Translations under genes and position numbers: made by a program
Origin: a virus
Strand: one strand, 5' to 3'
Virus record (IMG/VR): IMGVR_UViG_3300037262_000047
Location: 1-41,289 of that record
Length of the DNA: 41,289 bases
Part shown: piece by piece, positions 29,398 through 36,911 of the stretch
Layout of the letters: every line of letters starts with the position of its first letter
Position numbering within the stretch: position 1 is the first letter of the stretch
The notes under the pieces: generated by a model
Seen by the model: the letters and a program-made list of their open reading frames with translations, nothing else
What the model was told of the DNA's origin: nothing
Databases searched by the model: none

Positions 29398-30671
29398 GAA
29401 TCGGAACAAACGCGTTTACACCTCCGCCCGTCGGCTCGCCTCCACAGCCTGACAACAATCCACCACCGCCGTCGACATCGACCGCGCTGGCGCTCAGCAT
29501 CGATTCGCTGGCCATCGTGGCGGCGGAGTTCTTCAAGCCGAGCGGCTCTGATGCGATCCTGGCCACGCTCGAAGCCGAAGTGCGAAAGCAAGCGGCGGAG
29601 CTCGACATTTCGACGGATGCTGGACGAAAGGCGATCGCATCGCTTGCATACAAGGTGGCAAAGACGAAGACCGGGCTCGACAGTGCGCGCAAAGACCTGG
29701 TCGCCGATAAGAAAGCGGAGGTCAAGGCGATCGACGAAGAAGGGGCGCGAATCTTGGAGCGGATCGAGGCCCTCCAGGCGGAGGTTCGCCAGCCGCTGAC
29801 CGATTGGGAGAATGGCAACAAAGTGCGCGTCGCCGGCCATGAGGGGACCATCGTCACGCTGCAGGCATACGTGGCCTGGGCGTCCGACAATTGGCAAACC
29901 GCGCCCATCGCGGATATCGAAGCCAACCTGAAAGAAGTTCGGGAGTTTGAGCGCGATTGGCAGGAATTCGTGAAGCGCGGAAAGCAGGCTCGCGACCTCG
30001 CCGAGATTGCCCTGGCCGAAGCGCTCGACCGCCGGAGGACGCGCGACGCCGAGCAAGAGGAGCTGAAGCGCCTGCGTGCCGAGAAAGCCCAGCGTGAGGA
30101 GCGGGAGCGCATCGAAGCGGCCGCCGAAGAGGCCCGCGCGGCCGAGCGCCGCAAAGCCGAAGCGCAGATGGAAGAGCAGCGCCAGGCGGCGGAGGCCGAG
30201 CGGATCCGCGTGGAGAATGAGCGCAACGAAGCCGCGGCCAGGGCTCAGCAAGCTGAAGCCGAGCGCATCCAGGCTGAAGAGCGGGCAGCCAGCGAGCTGC
30301 AGGAATCAGAGCGGCGCGCCCAGGCCGAACGTGAGCGCGCGGAGCGGCAAGCCAGGGAGACAGCCGAGCGCGTCGAGCGAGAGCGTGTGGAGGCCGCTGA
30401 GCGAGCCCAGAGGGACCAGGACGCCGCGGTCGCCGCAGAGCGCGGGCGTTTGGAAGCTGAACAGCGCGATCGCGATCGCCTGGCCGAAGAGGATGCTGAG
30501 CGGATCCGCGTCGAGACAGCGAAGCGGGAACGGAACAAAGCCCACCGGCGAAGCATCGAAGCGGCCGCGGTCCAAGGTCTGATTCTCTGCTGCGGAGACG
30601 AGGTGACGGCGCTGGCCGTCGTTGAAGCGATTTCGGCTGGCAAAATCCCCAACGTGAAAATCGAGTACTGA
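29394..30671 (+). CDS. Long coiled-coil protein of the recombination module
   Basis: A 425-residue protein. A Pro-rich N-terminus (about 1-30) is followed by a folded helical part (about 34-165: SLAYKVAKTKTGLDSARKDL, EALQAEVRQPLTDWEN), then an Ala/Glu/Arg coiled coil of about 180 residues (210-390), and a short globular end (GLILCCGDEVTALAVVEAIS). Database entries of this kind are often mislabelled TolA because of the coiled coil. Similar proteins accompany ERF or RecT and YqaJ exonucleases in other phages, so an accessory recombination role is likely. ATGA overlap with the ERF gene; the exonuclease starts two bases after its stop. Confidence 0.72.
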   Translation: MRIGTNAFTPPPVGSPPQPDNNPPPPSTSTALALSIDSLAIVAAEFFKPSGSDAILATLEAEVRKQAAELDISTDAGRKAIASLAYKVAKTKTGLDSARKDLVADKKAEVKAIDEEGARILERIEALQAEVRQPLTDWENGNKVRVAGHEGTIVTLQAYVAWASDNWQTAPIADIEANLKEVREFERDWQEFVKRGKQARDLAEIALAEALDRRRTRDAEQEELKRLRAEKAQREERERIEAAAEEARAAERRKAEAQMEEQRQAAEAERIRVENERNEAAARAQQAEAERIQAEERAASELQESERRAQAERERAERQARETAERVERERVEAAERAQRDQDAAVAAERGRLEAEQRDRDRLAEEDAERIRVETAKRERNKAHRRSIEAAAVQGLILCCGDEVTALAVVEAISAGKIPNVKIEY

Positions 30672-30673
30672 CG

Positions 30674-31495
30674 ATGAAGATCCTCGAAGCCGAGCAACTG
30701 AGCAGCGAATGGTTCCAGGCGCACTGCGGCATCGTCTCGGGTTCGCACATGGGCAACGTGCTCGACTTCTCGAAGCTGCGCACGCTGAAGAGCGGCGAGC
30801 AGCGCGGCGGCCTGCCGGGCAAAAAGCGCATCACGTACCAGCGAACCAAGCTGGCTGAGCTACTCACCGGCATCGCCATTCAGGAAAATTACGTGAGCCG
30901 CGAGATGCTCGACGGGATCGAGCGCGAACCAGCCGGGCGACAGGCCTACGAGCGCGAAGAGGACGTCATGGTGCAAGAGGTAGGGTTCTGCCTCAGCGAG
31001 CGCATTCTGCGCCTGGGAGTGAGTCCTGACGGATTGATCGACCATCCGAAAGATGGGCGCGGTGGCGTCGAGTTGAAATGTCCCAAGGCTGGCACGCACC
31101 TCGCGTGGATCCTCGCCGGCGAGATCCCCGAAGAGCACCTGCCGCAGGTTGACACCTGCATCGCCGTCGCAGAGGTTGAATGGTGGGACTTTTCGAGTTT
31201 CTGCCCGCTGATCGCGGAGAAAAAGCTGCAGCTCGCGACCTGGCGCCGATACCGTGACACAGCCGCGGTCACGCGGATAGAAGCCGAGACCAGCCTCTTC
31301 AATGAGCAGCTGGACGCGTTGGTTGATAGGCTCCGCGCGATTGTGGGCCCGTTCGATCTGCCGGCCGCTCAGGGCGTGAAGTTTGAGCGACCAGGCCCGG
31401 ATCCAGATCTCAGCGAAGAGCAAGAGAGCGAGCTCGGCCTGAGCGACGAAGACATCCAGTGGGCTATGGACGGATTTCCATCGGAGGAAAATTGA
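30674..31495 (+). CDS. YqaJ-type (lambda exonuclease family) recombinase nuclease
   Basis: A 273-residue protein. The PD-(D/E)xK core is LGVSPDGLIDHPKDGRGGVELKCPK (about 114-138, described by its key residues Asp119, Glu133 and Lys135), preceded by the helix TKLAELLTGIAIQENYVSRE and followed by LPQVDTCIAVAEVEWWDFSSFCP, the QxD-type helix of YqaJ proteins. It should resect double-stranded ends 5' to 3' and load the ERF annealing protein. The acidic C-terminal tail (DLSEEQESELGLSDED) may contact partners. It ends in TGATG with the next gene. Confidence 0.88.
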   Translation: MKILEAEQLSSEWFQAHCGIVSGSHMGNVLDFSKLRTLKSGEQRGGLPGKKRITYQRTKLAELLTGIAIQENYVSREMLDGIEREPAGRQAYEREEDVMVQEVGFCLSERILRLGVSPDGLIDHPKDGRGGVELKCPKAGTHLAWILAGEIPEEHLPQVDTCIAVAEVEWWDFSSFCPLIAEKKLQLATWRRYRDTAAVTRIEAETSLFNEQLDALVDRLRAIVGPFDLPAAQGVKFERPGPDPDLSEEQESELGLSDEDIQWAMDGFPSEEN

Positions 31496-31674
31496 TGGGA
31501 CAAGTGGTGCGCGATAGGGAGCGGTCAGAACGCGATGTCGTCCCGCCGTTGACTAGGCGTGAACTGCTGCTCGAGCTATTCTGCCCGGCAGGTTGGCACG
31601 CCTGGGAGCCGACCATGCCTGTCGAGCGGTTGCCTCCTGAGCTGATCCGGCAATTTTGCGAGTGGGTGCCATGA
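31495..31674 (+). CDS. Small hypothetical protein
   Basis: 59 residues from ATG 31495 (TGATG overlap with the exonuclease stop). Basic N-terminus (GQVVRDRERSERD), then LTRRELLLELFCPAGWHAWE and a C-terminal helix. It overlaps the next gene by ATGA. No family recognised. Confidence 0.65.
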   Translation: MGQVVRDRERSERDVVPPLTRRELLLELFCPAGWHAWEPTMPVERLPPELIRQFCEWVP

Positions 31675-31853
31675 GCCAACACTATCCAACTTCGTGTGTC
31701 GAGGTCTCAGCCTGGTGTAACGTCTGCGCAAAGATGACACCGCACCGCGTGGCCGCGAAGCACCTGCAGTACTGCCTGACCTGCTACGACAAACCGAAGC
31801 CGCCCGCGCCGGATCCACGGCCGGCGCCGGCCGAACAGATCAAGCTGTTTTGA
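31671..31853 (+). CDS. Small zinc-ribbon protein
   Basis: 60 residues from ATG 31671 (ATGA overlap). Cysteines in WCNVCAKMTPHRVAAKHLQY, then CLTC form a four-Cys ribbon at about 16-38; a Pro-rich tail follows and ends AEQIKLF. Such ribbons are common in phage early regions. Function unknown. Confidence 0.68.
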   Translation: MSQHYPTSCVEVSAWCNVCAKMTPHRVAAKHLQYCLTCYDKPKPPAPDPRPAPAEQIKLF

Positions 31854-31863
31854 AGGGGAACTG

Positions 31864-32046
31864 ATGAATCAGCCGCTCGCCGATTTGCCGCAATTTGAGG
31901 TCTACAGCCTGCCAGGTAACCAAGTTGTCGCGCTGCAGAAAGGCGTGCCGCCACCGCCCTTTCTGCGGGATCACATGGCGGACGCGATCTTAACGTGGAA
32001 GGGCCACGCAACCGATGTCTTCGCCGCGCTAGAGGCGGCGTTCTGA
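31864..32046 (+). CDS. Small hypothetical protein
   Basis: 60 residues from ATG 31864 behind AAGGGG. The sequence LPQFEVYSLPGNQVVALQKG followed by a helix (DHMADAILTWKGHATDVFAA) looks like a small alpha/beta protein. No family recognised. It is followed by a 171-base leader before the replication gene. Confidence 0.65.
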   Translation: MNQPLADLPQFEVYSLPGNQVVALQKGVPPPPFLRDHMADAILTWKGHATDVFAALEAAF

Positions 32047-32217
32047 CCCATGATTTCCCAATTTTCCACACCTTGCACGCTTGCCCCGTTCGCCAGGCGG
32101 AGTATGGTGGTGGAGTTCAGGCGAAGCTTGGACTTCTGGCACCTGGCGGGTCGCTCCCGACAGCATGAACGTGGAGGAGTCCTCTCGCTCCTCCCGTTCG
32201 CCTACGAGAGAGGGTAC
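32047..32217 (+). promoter_or_regulatory. Leader with possible promoter and competing hairpins before the replication gene
   Basis: TTGCCC...TATGGT with a 16-base spacer (near 32080-32110) is a weak promoter candidate. Near the start codon, GGAGGAG (32173-32179) can pair with CTCCTCC (32188-32194), while CCTCTC (32181-32186) can pair with GAGAGG (32208-32213), the ribosome site before GTG 32218. The two pairings are mutually exclusive, which could tune translation. Otherwise no gene is evident here. Confidence 0.35.
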
Positions 32218-33237
32218 GTGTCGAAACTTCCTGCCATACAGTTTTATCCCGGCGATTGGCGCAAAGATCTCGGCGTCCAAAGCCTCTCCTACCAGGACCG
32301 CGGCATCTGGTTTGAGATGCTCCTGCTGATGCATGAGAGCGAGGTCAGGGGAAAGCTGCTGCTCGGCGGCAAACCAATGAGCGAGGATACGCTCGCCGGC
32401 ATCCTCCACCTGCCAAAAAGCACCCTCAGTCAGACCGTCGAAACACTGATCGAAAGGGGCGTAACGGAGCGCGAAAAACGCACGGGCGCGCTCATCAATC
32501 GGCGCATGTTGCGGGACGAAATTTTACACGCGGAAAATCGGGCTCGGCTTCATAAATGGCGTAAGACTAAGAAAACACAGGAAAATGGAAACGTAGATGA
32601 TACTGCCGATGAAACGCAAATGAAACGTCTCCCTTCATCTTCATCTTCATCTTCATCTTCAACTTCGGTTAGTAGAGTAAAGCAAAAGCCTTCCCGCGCA
32701 AAAACCGCGCGGGCCGCGAAAGCGCCAGCGCCCTCAGAAAAAAAGGCTACCAAAACCGCCGACGCCGACAAGCGCCATGCTGATTTCAAGGCCGCCACCC
32801 AACGCTACTGGGATTCGAAAAACCCAGGCGTTCAAATGCCCTGGGACGGGCGCGAAGGGAAGGCGCTGGGGATGTTCCTGCGGGCCGCTCCGGATATCAC
32901 GCTTGAGCAATTTACGGGCTTTCTGCGCAGCCGGTTTAAGTCGGAAGTGAACCACGGTGAGCGGGCCTCGCAGTGGATCGCCTATGTCACAAGCTACGCA
33001 GCCGGCCCGATGGACAGGTTTGGAAAGACGATTGGAGAAAGCAATGGAGCGAGTCACGAAGGACGATCTGGAGGGCGTATTAGCCCGGCGAGAGAGCGAG
33101 TCGACGGAAACCGAAGGGCGCTTGCAGAGGCGCTTGCCGCGCGGGGAGTTGACGGCCCTTGGAATACTCCTCGAACAGACGGCGCGGAGGTACCCGAACC
33201 AAGACGTGAGAGACGCGCTGAGCGAATACCTGACTGA
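32218..33237 (+). CDS. Replication initiation / replisome organiser candidate
   Basis: 339 residues from GTG 32218, behind GAGAGGG. Upstream codons to 32050 are rejected because they lie in a structured leader. Residues about 5-115 (PAIQFYPGDWRKDLGVQSLS, WFEMLLLMHES, LAGILHLPKSTLSQTVETLI) resemble the DUF1376-like winged-helix domain of phage replication proteins. A Ser-rich, then Lys/Ala-rich linker follows (about 138-185), then a DnaD-like helical domain ending WIAYVTSYAAGPMDRFGK. The last 65 codons overlap the next gene in another frame and may not be functionally important. No phage DNA polymerase is present, so host replisome recruitment is the likely job. Confidence 0.7.
   Translation: MSKLPAIQFYPGDWRKDLGVQSLSYQDRGIWFEMLLLMHESEVRGKLLLGGKPMSEDTLAGILHLPKSTLSQTVETLIERGVTEREKRTGALINRRMLRDEILHAENRARLHKWRKTKKTQENGNVDDTADETQMKRLPSSSSSSSSSTSVSRVKQKPSRAKTARAAKAPAPSEKKATKTADADKRHADFKAATQRYWDSKNPGVQMPWDGREGKALGMFLRAAPDITLEQFTGFLRSRFKSEVNHGERASQWIAYVTSYAAGPMDRFGKTIGESNGASHEGRSGGRISPARERVDGNRRALAEALAARGVDGPWNTPRTDGAEVPEPRRERRAERIPD
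32634..32663. repeat. TTCATC hexamer microsatellite
   Basis: Four perfect TTCATC units plus one TTCAAC unit, coding a Ser tract in the linker of the replication protein. Copy-number slippage would keep the frame and change linker length. Confidence 0.75.
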
Positions 33238-33406
33238 CTTCGAACAGCTCGCGGTGAAACACTCTCTGGCAGCGGTCGAGGACGCGATTTGCAAATTGCG
33301 CGTCGATCCTGACTTCGATTTCTTCCCGACGCCCAACGAGGTCGCGCGGCAGATTCAGTCTGTGAAGTTGCGCAAACTGCCAAGCCACCTGTACGCGAGA
33401 GGCTAA
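33044..33406 (+). CDS. Replication-associated helical protein overlapping the initiator
   Basis: 120 residues from ATG 33044 behind GGAG. The sequence LPRGELTALGILLEQTARRY, VRDALSEYLTDFEQLAVKHS and FFPTPNEVARQI is well-formed and helical, whereas the overlapping end of the upstream gene reads as Arg/Gly/Glu-rich shadow. The overlap is 194 bases, very long for this genome. A helicase loader or similar replication partner is a reasonable guess from position only. Confidence 0.72.
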   Translation: MERVTKDDLEGVLARRESESTETEGRLQRRLPRGELTALGILLEQTARRYPNQDVRDALSEYLTDFEQLAVKHSLAAVEDAICKLRVDPDFDFFPTPNEVARQIQSVKLRKLPSHLYARG

Positions 33407-33408
33407 CC

Positions 33409-33675
33409 ATGAGACGCCAGAGAACCCCCGACGAGCATCACCAGCCGGCAAAGAGCGATACGCCTTCCGAACCAAAACCGCGCACTTGGCTGGTCCGCTG
33501 GAGATGCCCAGACTGCGGCGTGACCGCCTGCGGCTGGATCGAGATTTTCGATTACACTCCGCGCATTTGTAAAGGCATCCCTCGCGGTGCGCCGATTCGA
33601 GATGAGCGCGGCAAGCCAGAGATATGCGGCGCGGTGATGAGCATCGTTCACGATGAGCGCAGTGGTGCAGCATGA
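33409..33675 (+). CDS. Small zinc-binding protein
   Basis: An 88-residue protein. Cysteines in RCPDCGVTACGW and later PRICKGIPRGAP and PEICGAVM suggest one metal site with an extended loop. Basic N-terminus. It ends in ATGA with the next mini-gene. Function unknown. Confidence 0.68.
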   Translation: MRRQRTPDEHHQPAKSDTPSEPKPRTWLVRWRCPDCGVTACGWIEIFDYTPRICKGIPRGAPIRDERGKPEICGAVMSIVHDERSGAA

Positions 33676-33833
33676 GCGAAGAGCGCGTGACGAAGGTTTG
33701 CTGCGATTGCCTCATGGACCCTGCGACCAGCGTCCAGGGCCGCTGTGAGGGCTGCCAGAGAGACTGGAACATTCGCCTGGCGCGGAAGTTGGCCCGCACG
33801 CCGAAGCAGGGGAAGGCGGTGAGCGCGAAATGA
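33672..33833 (+). CDS. Zinc-ribbon mini-protein
   Basis: 53 residues from ATG 33672 (ATGA overlap): VCCDCLMDPATSVQGRCEGC gives a four-Cys ribbon, followed by a basic helix (WNIRLARKLARTPKQGK). It ends in ATGA with the HNH gene. The ribbon plus basic helix suggests nucleic-acid binding. Too short for many gene finders. Confidence 0.68.
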   Translation: MSEERVTKVCCDCLMDPATSVQGRCEGCQRDWNIRLARKLARTPKQGKAVSAK

Positions 33834-34378
33834 CTCAGCGCATCAAGGCGAGCATCAAGGGCGGTGCGCTCTTCAAGGCCGAGACGCGCGTCGACTTTTT
33901 GACGGTGACAGCCTCACGCTACGGCTCGATGCGGGATCGGCTCAAGCGCAAGAAGCTGCCGCCGCCGCCATTCACGCTTGAGCAGTTCCGCGCGGACGTG
34001 CTGGGCGTCATGGGCGGCAAGAAAGACGGCGCGGTTCAATGCCGCTACTGCCTCGGCTGGTTCACCATTGGGCAGCTCGCGGTGGATCATGCGACGCCTC
34101 TCAGCAGGGGTGGCAGTTTGGCGCTGGAGAACCTGGATTACCCATGCCAACCCTGCAATGATCGCAAGGGAAGCCTCACGCTGGATGAATACAAGGCGCT
34201 GCTGGCGTTCCTCGGCACACTGCACCCGACCGCGCGCCAGGACGTGCTCAAGCGCCTGGAGGGCCACAACAAGCTCGCCGCGGGCCTGCGCAGATCGATC
34301 GTGCTGGCGAAGGCGAGCGAGCGCAAGGTACCGGCGCTGAAGCAGCCGGCGCTCGATTACGAACTGAGGAAATTTTGA
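33830..34378 (+). CDS. HNH endonuclease
   Basis: A 182-residue protein. CRYC (71-74) and CQPC (106-109) hold the structural zinc; the catalytic part is VDHATPLSRGGSLALENLDY with Asp86-His87 and Asn101, then Asn110. The C-terminal half is helical. The domain is of the HNH type seen in phage and restriction endonucleases. Unlike the two homing-type enzymes it is woven into the operon by ATGA upstream and TTGA overlap with the methyltransferase downstream, so it may be a resident recombination or host-DNA nuclease. Confidence 0.8.
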   Translation: MTQRIKASIKGGALFKAETRVDFLTVTASRYGSMRDRLKRKKLPPPPFTLEQFRADVLGVMGGKKDGAVQCRYCLGWFTIGQLAVDHATPLSRGGSLALENLDYPCQPCNDRKGSLTLDEYKALLAFLGTLHPTARQDVLKRLEGHNKLAAGLRRSIVLAKASERKVPALKQPALDYELRKF

Positions 34379-35949
34379 GCGCCTGGTACAACGAGATCGA
34401 TCCTTACAAGGCCGAGGTCATCCGCCAGGCCATCGCAGATGGCGCCATCGCGCCGGGGGTAGTGGATGAGCGCAGCATCGCAGACATCGACGCAGCCGAG
34501 CTTGTGGGATTCACCCAGTGCCACTTCTTCGCCGGCGGCGGCTTTTGGTCTCTCGCCCTCAGAAACGCCGGGTGGCCTGACTCCCGGCCCTGCTGGACCG
34601 GAAGCTGCCCGTGCCCTTCCTTTAGCGCAGCGGGCAAAGGGGAAGGGTTTGCAGACCCTCGTCACCTCTGGGCTTTCTGGGATTCCCTCATCGGCAAGTG
34701 CAAACCTCCAGTCGTCTTTGGAGAACAAGTTAGCGCAGCGATTGGACACGGCTGGCTCGACCTTGTTTGTTCAGACATGGAAGCGAAAGGCTACGCCATT
34801 GCGGCGGCGGTACTGGGAGCACACAGCGTCGGGGCGCCGCACATCCGGCAGCGCCTTTACTTCGTGGCGCACACCCACTGCGCTCACGGAGAACTCGCAG
34901 CGTGGCAGAGGGCAGGATCCAGCGGTCCGCAAAGCTGGCGGGCACACGATCAACTTGCAAGACGAAGTCACGCTGGCGACCTGGGCGACGCCCAAGGCGG
35001 AGGACGGAGAGTCGGCAGGGATGAGGCACTCGCGTGGGACGGCGGACACGCTGACGGCGCAGACAAGCCTGGCGGGTTGGGCATCTCCGAAGACGCGCGA
35101 CTTCAAGAGCGCCAGCGCGAGCCCGGAATTCCTGGCAGAGCAGATGGCACACCCGCGCGGGAAGGATCTGAGCGTGGAAGTGACCCTGGCGGGTTGGGCC
35201 ACGCCGAATTGCCCGGCGCCGCACGACTCGGACGAAACGGCGGGGAGGGCGAGACCGAGAGAGGGCTACGGCCTGGATCTGCCGATTCAGGCGAACCTCG
35301 CCGGCTGGCCCAGCCCCTGCACCCCGAACGGAGGCCGCTCGATGTCAACGGAAGCGATGGATGCGACGGGAAAGACAGCCGACGGCAAGAAGCACACGGC
35401 GAGCTTGGAACATGCGGTGAAGTTCGCCGGCTGGCCGACGCCGATGGCCGGGACGCCAGCGCAGAAGGGCTACAACGAAGCGGGCAACACGGACAGCAGC
35501 CGGAAGACGGTGGACCTCGTATCGTTCCCTGCCCCGACGAGCCTGGACGCTGGCATGTCCTCGACGGATGGGATTGCTGCACAACCAGTGACGGAGTGCG
35601 TGACATTCTCGGCATGGCCCACTCCGAGTACGGAGGATTACAAGCGGGACGAGTGGTCGGAGATAGCACTCAGGGAAGCGGTGGACCTCAAGACGGCGGC
35701 GCCGGCGACGAGCCAGAGGCTCAGGAGTTTCGCCCAATTGTCCGGCCCAGTCCGCTTAACGGCTTCTGGCGAGATGCTGACTGGATCGGATGCCGCGATG
35801 GAAAGTTCCGGCCAGTTAAACCCGGAGCATTCCCTCTGGCTGCAGGCTATCCCGGCCGTGTGGGCCTCCTACGGCTTGCGGGCGACGCAATCAATGTCGC
35901 AACGGCGGTCGCGTTCGTCGAAGCCTACCTCGAAACGGAGCGTGGCTGA
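34375..35949 (+). CDS. DNA cytosine-5 methyltransferase
   Basis: A 524-residue protein starting at TTG 34375 (GAGGA upstream; start overlaps the HNH stop). Motif I is HFFAGGGFWSLALRNAGW (50-67), motif IV SCPCPSFSAAGKGEG with nucleophile Cys80, motif VI FGEQV (Glu117) in place of ENV, motif VIII IRQRLYFVAH (157-166), and the C-terminal motif X region GDAINVATAVAFVEAYL. Between about 170 and 440 is a Gly/Asp/Arg-rich target-recognition/insert region with repeated GLGxA or RLADA-like units. These units are what the overlapping frame's W-P-T-P repeats look like in this frame. Likely role: protect phage DNA from host restriction. Confidence 0.87.
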   Translation: MSAWYNEIDPYKAEVIRQAIADGAIAPGVVDERSIADIDAAELVGFTQCHFFAGGGFWSLALRNAGWPDSRPCWTGSCPCPSFSAAGKGEGFADPRHLWAFWDSLIGKCKPPVVFGEQVSAAIGHGWLDLVCSDMEAKGYAIAAAVLGAHSVGAPHIRQRLYFVAHTHCAHGELAAWQRAGSSGPQSWRAHDQLARRSHAGDLGDAQGGGRRVGRDEALAWDGGHADGADKPGGLGISEDARLQERQREPGIPGRADGTPAREGSERGSDPGGLGHAELPGAARLGRNGGEGETERGLRPGSADSGEPRRLAQPLHPERRPLDVNGSDGCDGKDSRRQEAHGELGTCGEVRRLADADGRDASAEGLQRSGQHGQQPEDGGPRIVPCPDEPGRWHVLDGWDCCTTSDGVRDILGMAHSEYGGLQAGRVVGDSTQGSGGPQDGGAGDEPEAQEFRPIVRPSPLNGFWRDADWIGCRDGKFRPVKPGAFPLAAGYPGRVGLLRLAGDAINVATAVAFVEAYLETERG

Positions 35950-35953
35950 ATGA
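34466..35953 (+). CDS. W-[APR]-[ST]-P repeat protein overlapping the methyltransferase gene (+1 frame)
   Basis: A 495-codon frame inside the methyltransferase gene. It has a coherent N-terminal domain (about 60-135: TSGLSGIPSSASANLQSSLE, LDTAGSTLFVQTWKRKATPL, ASGRRTSGSA) and then SWRTP, TWATP, GWASP, GWATP, GWPSP, GWPTP and AWPTP units at residues 134, 173, 205, 244, 281, 323 and 384. The C-terminus (PVRLTASGEMLTGSDAAMES, SGQLNPEHSLWLQAIPAVW) resembles the end of a protein I recognise as recurring next to or over phage cytosine methyltransferases. Its stop forms ATGA with the next gene's start. Function unknown. Confidence 0.72.
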   Translation: MSAASQTSTQPSLWDSPSATSSPAAAFGLSPSETPGGLTPGPAGPEAARALPLAQRAKGKGLQTLVTSGLSGIPSSASANLQSSLENKLAQRLDTAGSTLFVQTWKRKATPLRRRYWEHTASGRRTSGSAFTSWRTPTALTENSQRGRGQDPAVRKAGGHTINLQDEVTLATWATPKAEDGESAGMRHSRGTADTLTAQTSLAGWASPKTRDFKSASASPEFLAEQMAHPRGKDLSVEVTLAGWATPNCPAPHDSDETAGRARPREGYGLDLPIQANLAGWPSPCTPNGGRSMSTEAMDATGKTADGKKHTASLEHAVKFAGWPTPMAGTPAQKGYNEAGNTDSSRKTVDLVSFPAPTSLDAGMSSTDGIAAQPVTECVTFSAWPTPSTEDYKRDEWSEIALREAVDLKTAAPATSQRLRSFAQLSGPVRLTASGEMLTGSDAAMESSGQLNPEHSLWLQAIPAVWASYGLRATQSMSQRRSRSSKPTSKRSVAE

Positions 35954-36126
35954 CGCTGGTCGAGCTCCTCGCCGAAGCCAACACCCACACCGGGCTCCCC
36001 ATGCCGGACATCGCCGCCTTGATCCGGATCAACTGGCCAGGGCATTTTCAATACACCCCAACGCAGGCCGCGCTTCTGGTCGACCTGATCAACCGCAAAA
36101 AGGAGAACTCGCATGCAAACGATTAA
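35950..36126 (+). CDS. Small helical protein
   Basis: 58 residues from ATG 35950, in ATGA overlap with the repeat-protein stop. The N-terminal half LVELLAEANTHTGLPMPDIA, ALIRINWPGHFQ and a C-terminal helix PTQAALLVDLINRKKE look like a compact folded protein. It contains the AAAAGGAG ribosome site of the next gene near its end and overlaps it by 14 bases. Function unknown. Confidence 0.65.
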   Translation: MTLVELLAEANTHTGLPMPDIAALIRINWPGHFQYTPTQAALLVDLINRKKENSHAND

Positions 36127-36802
36127 AGTTCCAGCGGCCGGCCCGTGGAAAACACACATCCCATCGGACGGAAGCAATATCGGGGGAACGGACCCTCTCA
36201 CGTACGCCTTCCAAGTCGTCCCCGGCAAAAAGCAATCAGTCACGATGACGCAGAGCGGCAACAGCGACAAAACTGGCAAAGGCTATCCGGCCTGGATGCT
36301 CTACCCGGCCGCGCCGATTGTCCTGCCGCCGATCACTCCAACGATGCAGTTCGAACTCGACTTCGACTTTTGGTGCGATGCGCTCACGCAGGCGGCGTCG
36401 AACGTGCGCGAAACCGATTCGATCTTCATCGTCAAGGGCACGGACGGCCAAACGATGCACTACAACGGCTCCGCGCAGATCGTGATCGGGACCGGCGAGC
36501 TTGAGGTCGGCCAGGGCACGGGCGGCTGGCAAAAGACAGGCGTCCTGCTGCCGCCGCTGCCACCGAACCAGAAGGCGAAGATCAAAATCGCCTACACGCT
36601 CGACACCGTGAAGCACACGATCTCGGTGACAAGCTACAGCGTCGGCGGAGTCGCGTACCAGGTGCCGACCGCAAACCAGGACGTGCCCGCGTCGCCGATC
36701 ACCTGGAGCCCAGGCATCTTCCTTCAATTCCAGCAAGGCGGTCTGCCGGCCGGGAATCCATTCACATGGCGGCTGGCTGGGATTAAGTATCGCAGCTGCT
36801 GA
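36113..36802 (+). CDS. Beta-rich protein of unknown function
   Basis: A 229-residue protein with a strong AAGGAG ribosome site. Sequence alternates hydrophobic and polar residues over most of its length (TMQFELDFDFWCDALTQAAS, IFIVKGTDGQTMHYNGSAQI, KIKIAYTLDTVKHTISVTSY, LQFQQGGLPAGNPFTWRLAG), suggesting a jelly-roll or lectin-like fold. No signal peptide. The rest of the operon is DNA-related, so its presence here is unexpected; a decoy, carbohydrate-binding or virion protein are all possible. Confidence 0.68.
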   Translation: MQTIKVPAAGPWKTHIPSDGSNIGGTDPLTYAFQVVPGKKQSVTMTQSGNSDKTGKGYPAWMLYPAAPIVLPPITPTMQFELDFDFWCDALTQAASNVRETDSIFIVKGTDGQTMHYNGSAQIVIGTGELEVGQGTGGWQKTGVLLPPLPPNQKAKIKIAYTLDTVKHTISVTSYSVGGVAYQVPTANQDVPASPITWSPGIFLQFQQGGLPAGNPFTWRLAGIKYRSC

Positions 36803-36834
36803 GGAAACCACGTCGACACCCCCGGCGACGCGAG

Positions 36835-36848
36835 GTAAAGGCCTTTAC
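36835..36848. promoter_or_regulatory. Perfect 14-base palindrome, operator candidate
   Basis: GTAAAGGCCTTTAC lies in the 109-base gap between two early genes. A 13-base match (TAAAGGCCTTTAC, 17073-17085) is found inside the prohead protease gene; that may be chance. Confidence 0.45.
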
Positions 36849-36911
36849 TGGGGTCGCAATAGGCAATTTAAACCGCTCCGCCAACCGCCGAAAGGCAGAA
36901 AGACACCGAAC

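Noticed and set aside
29295-30251. 318- and 282-codon minus-strand frames opposite the coiled-coil gene
   Set aside because: Antisense of Ala/Glu/Arg repeats gives Leu/Arg/Ser-rich open frames; not coding.
32050-32217. 56-codon N-terminal extension of the replication gene
   Set aside because: It covers a structured leader and has no ribosome site; GTG 32218 has one and begins the recognisable domain.
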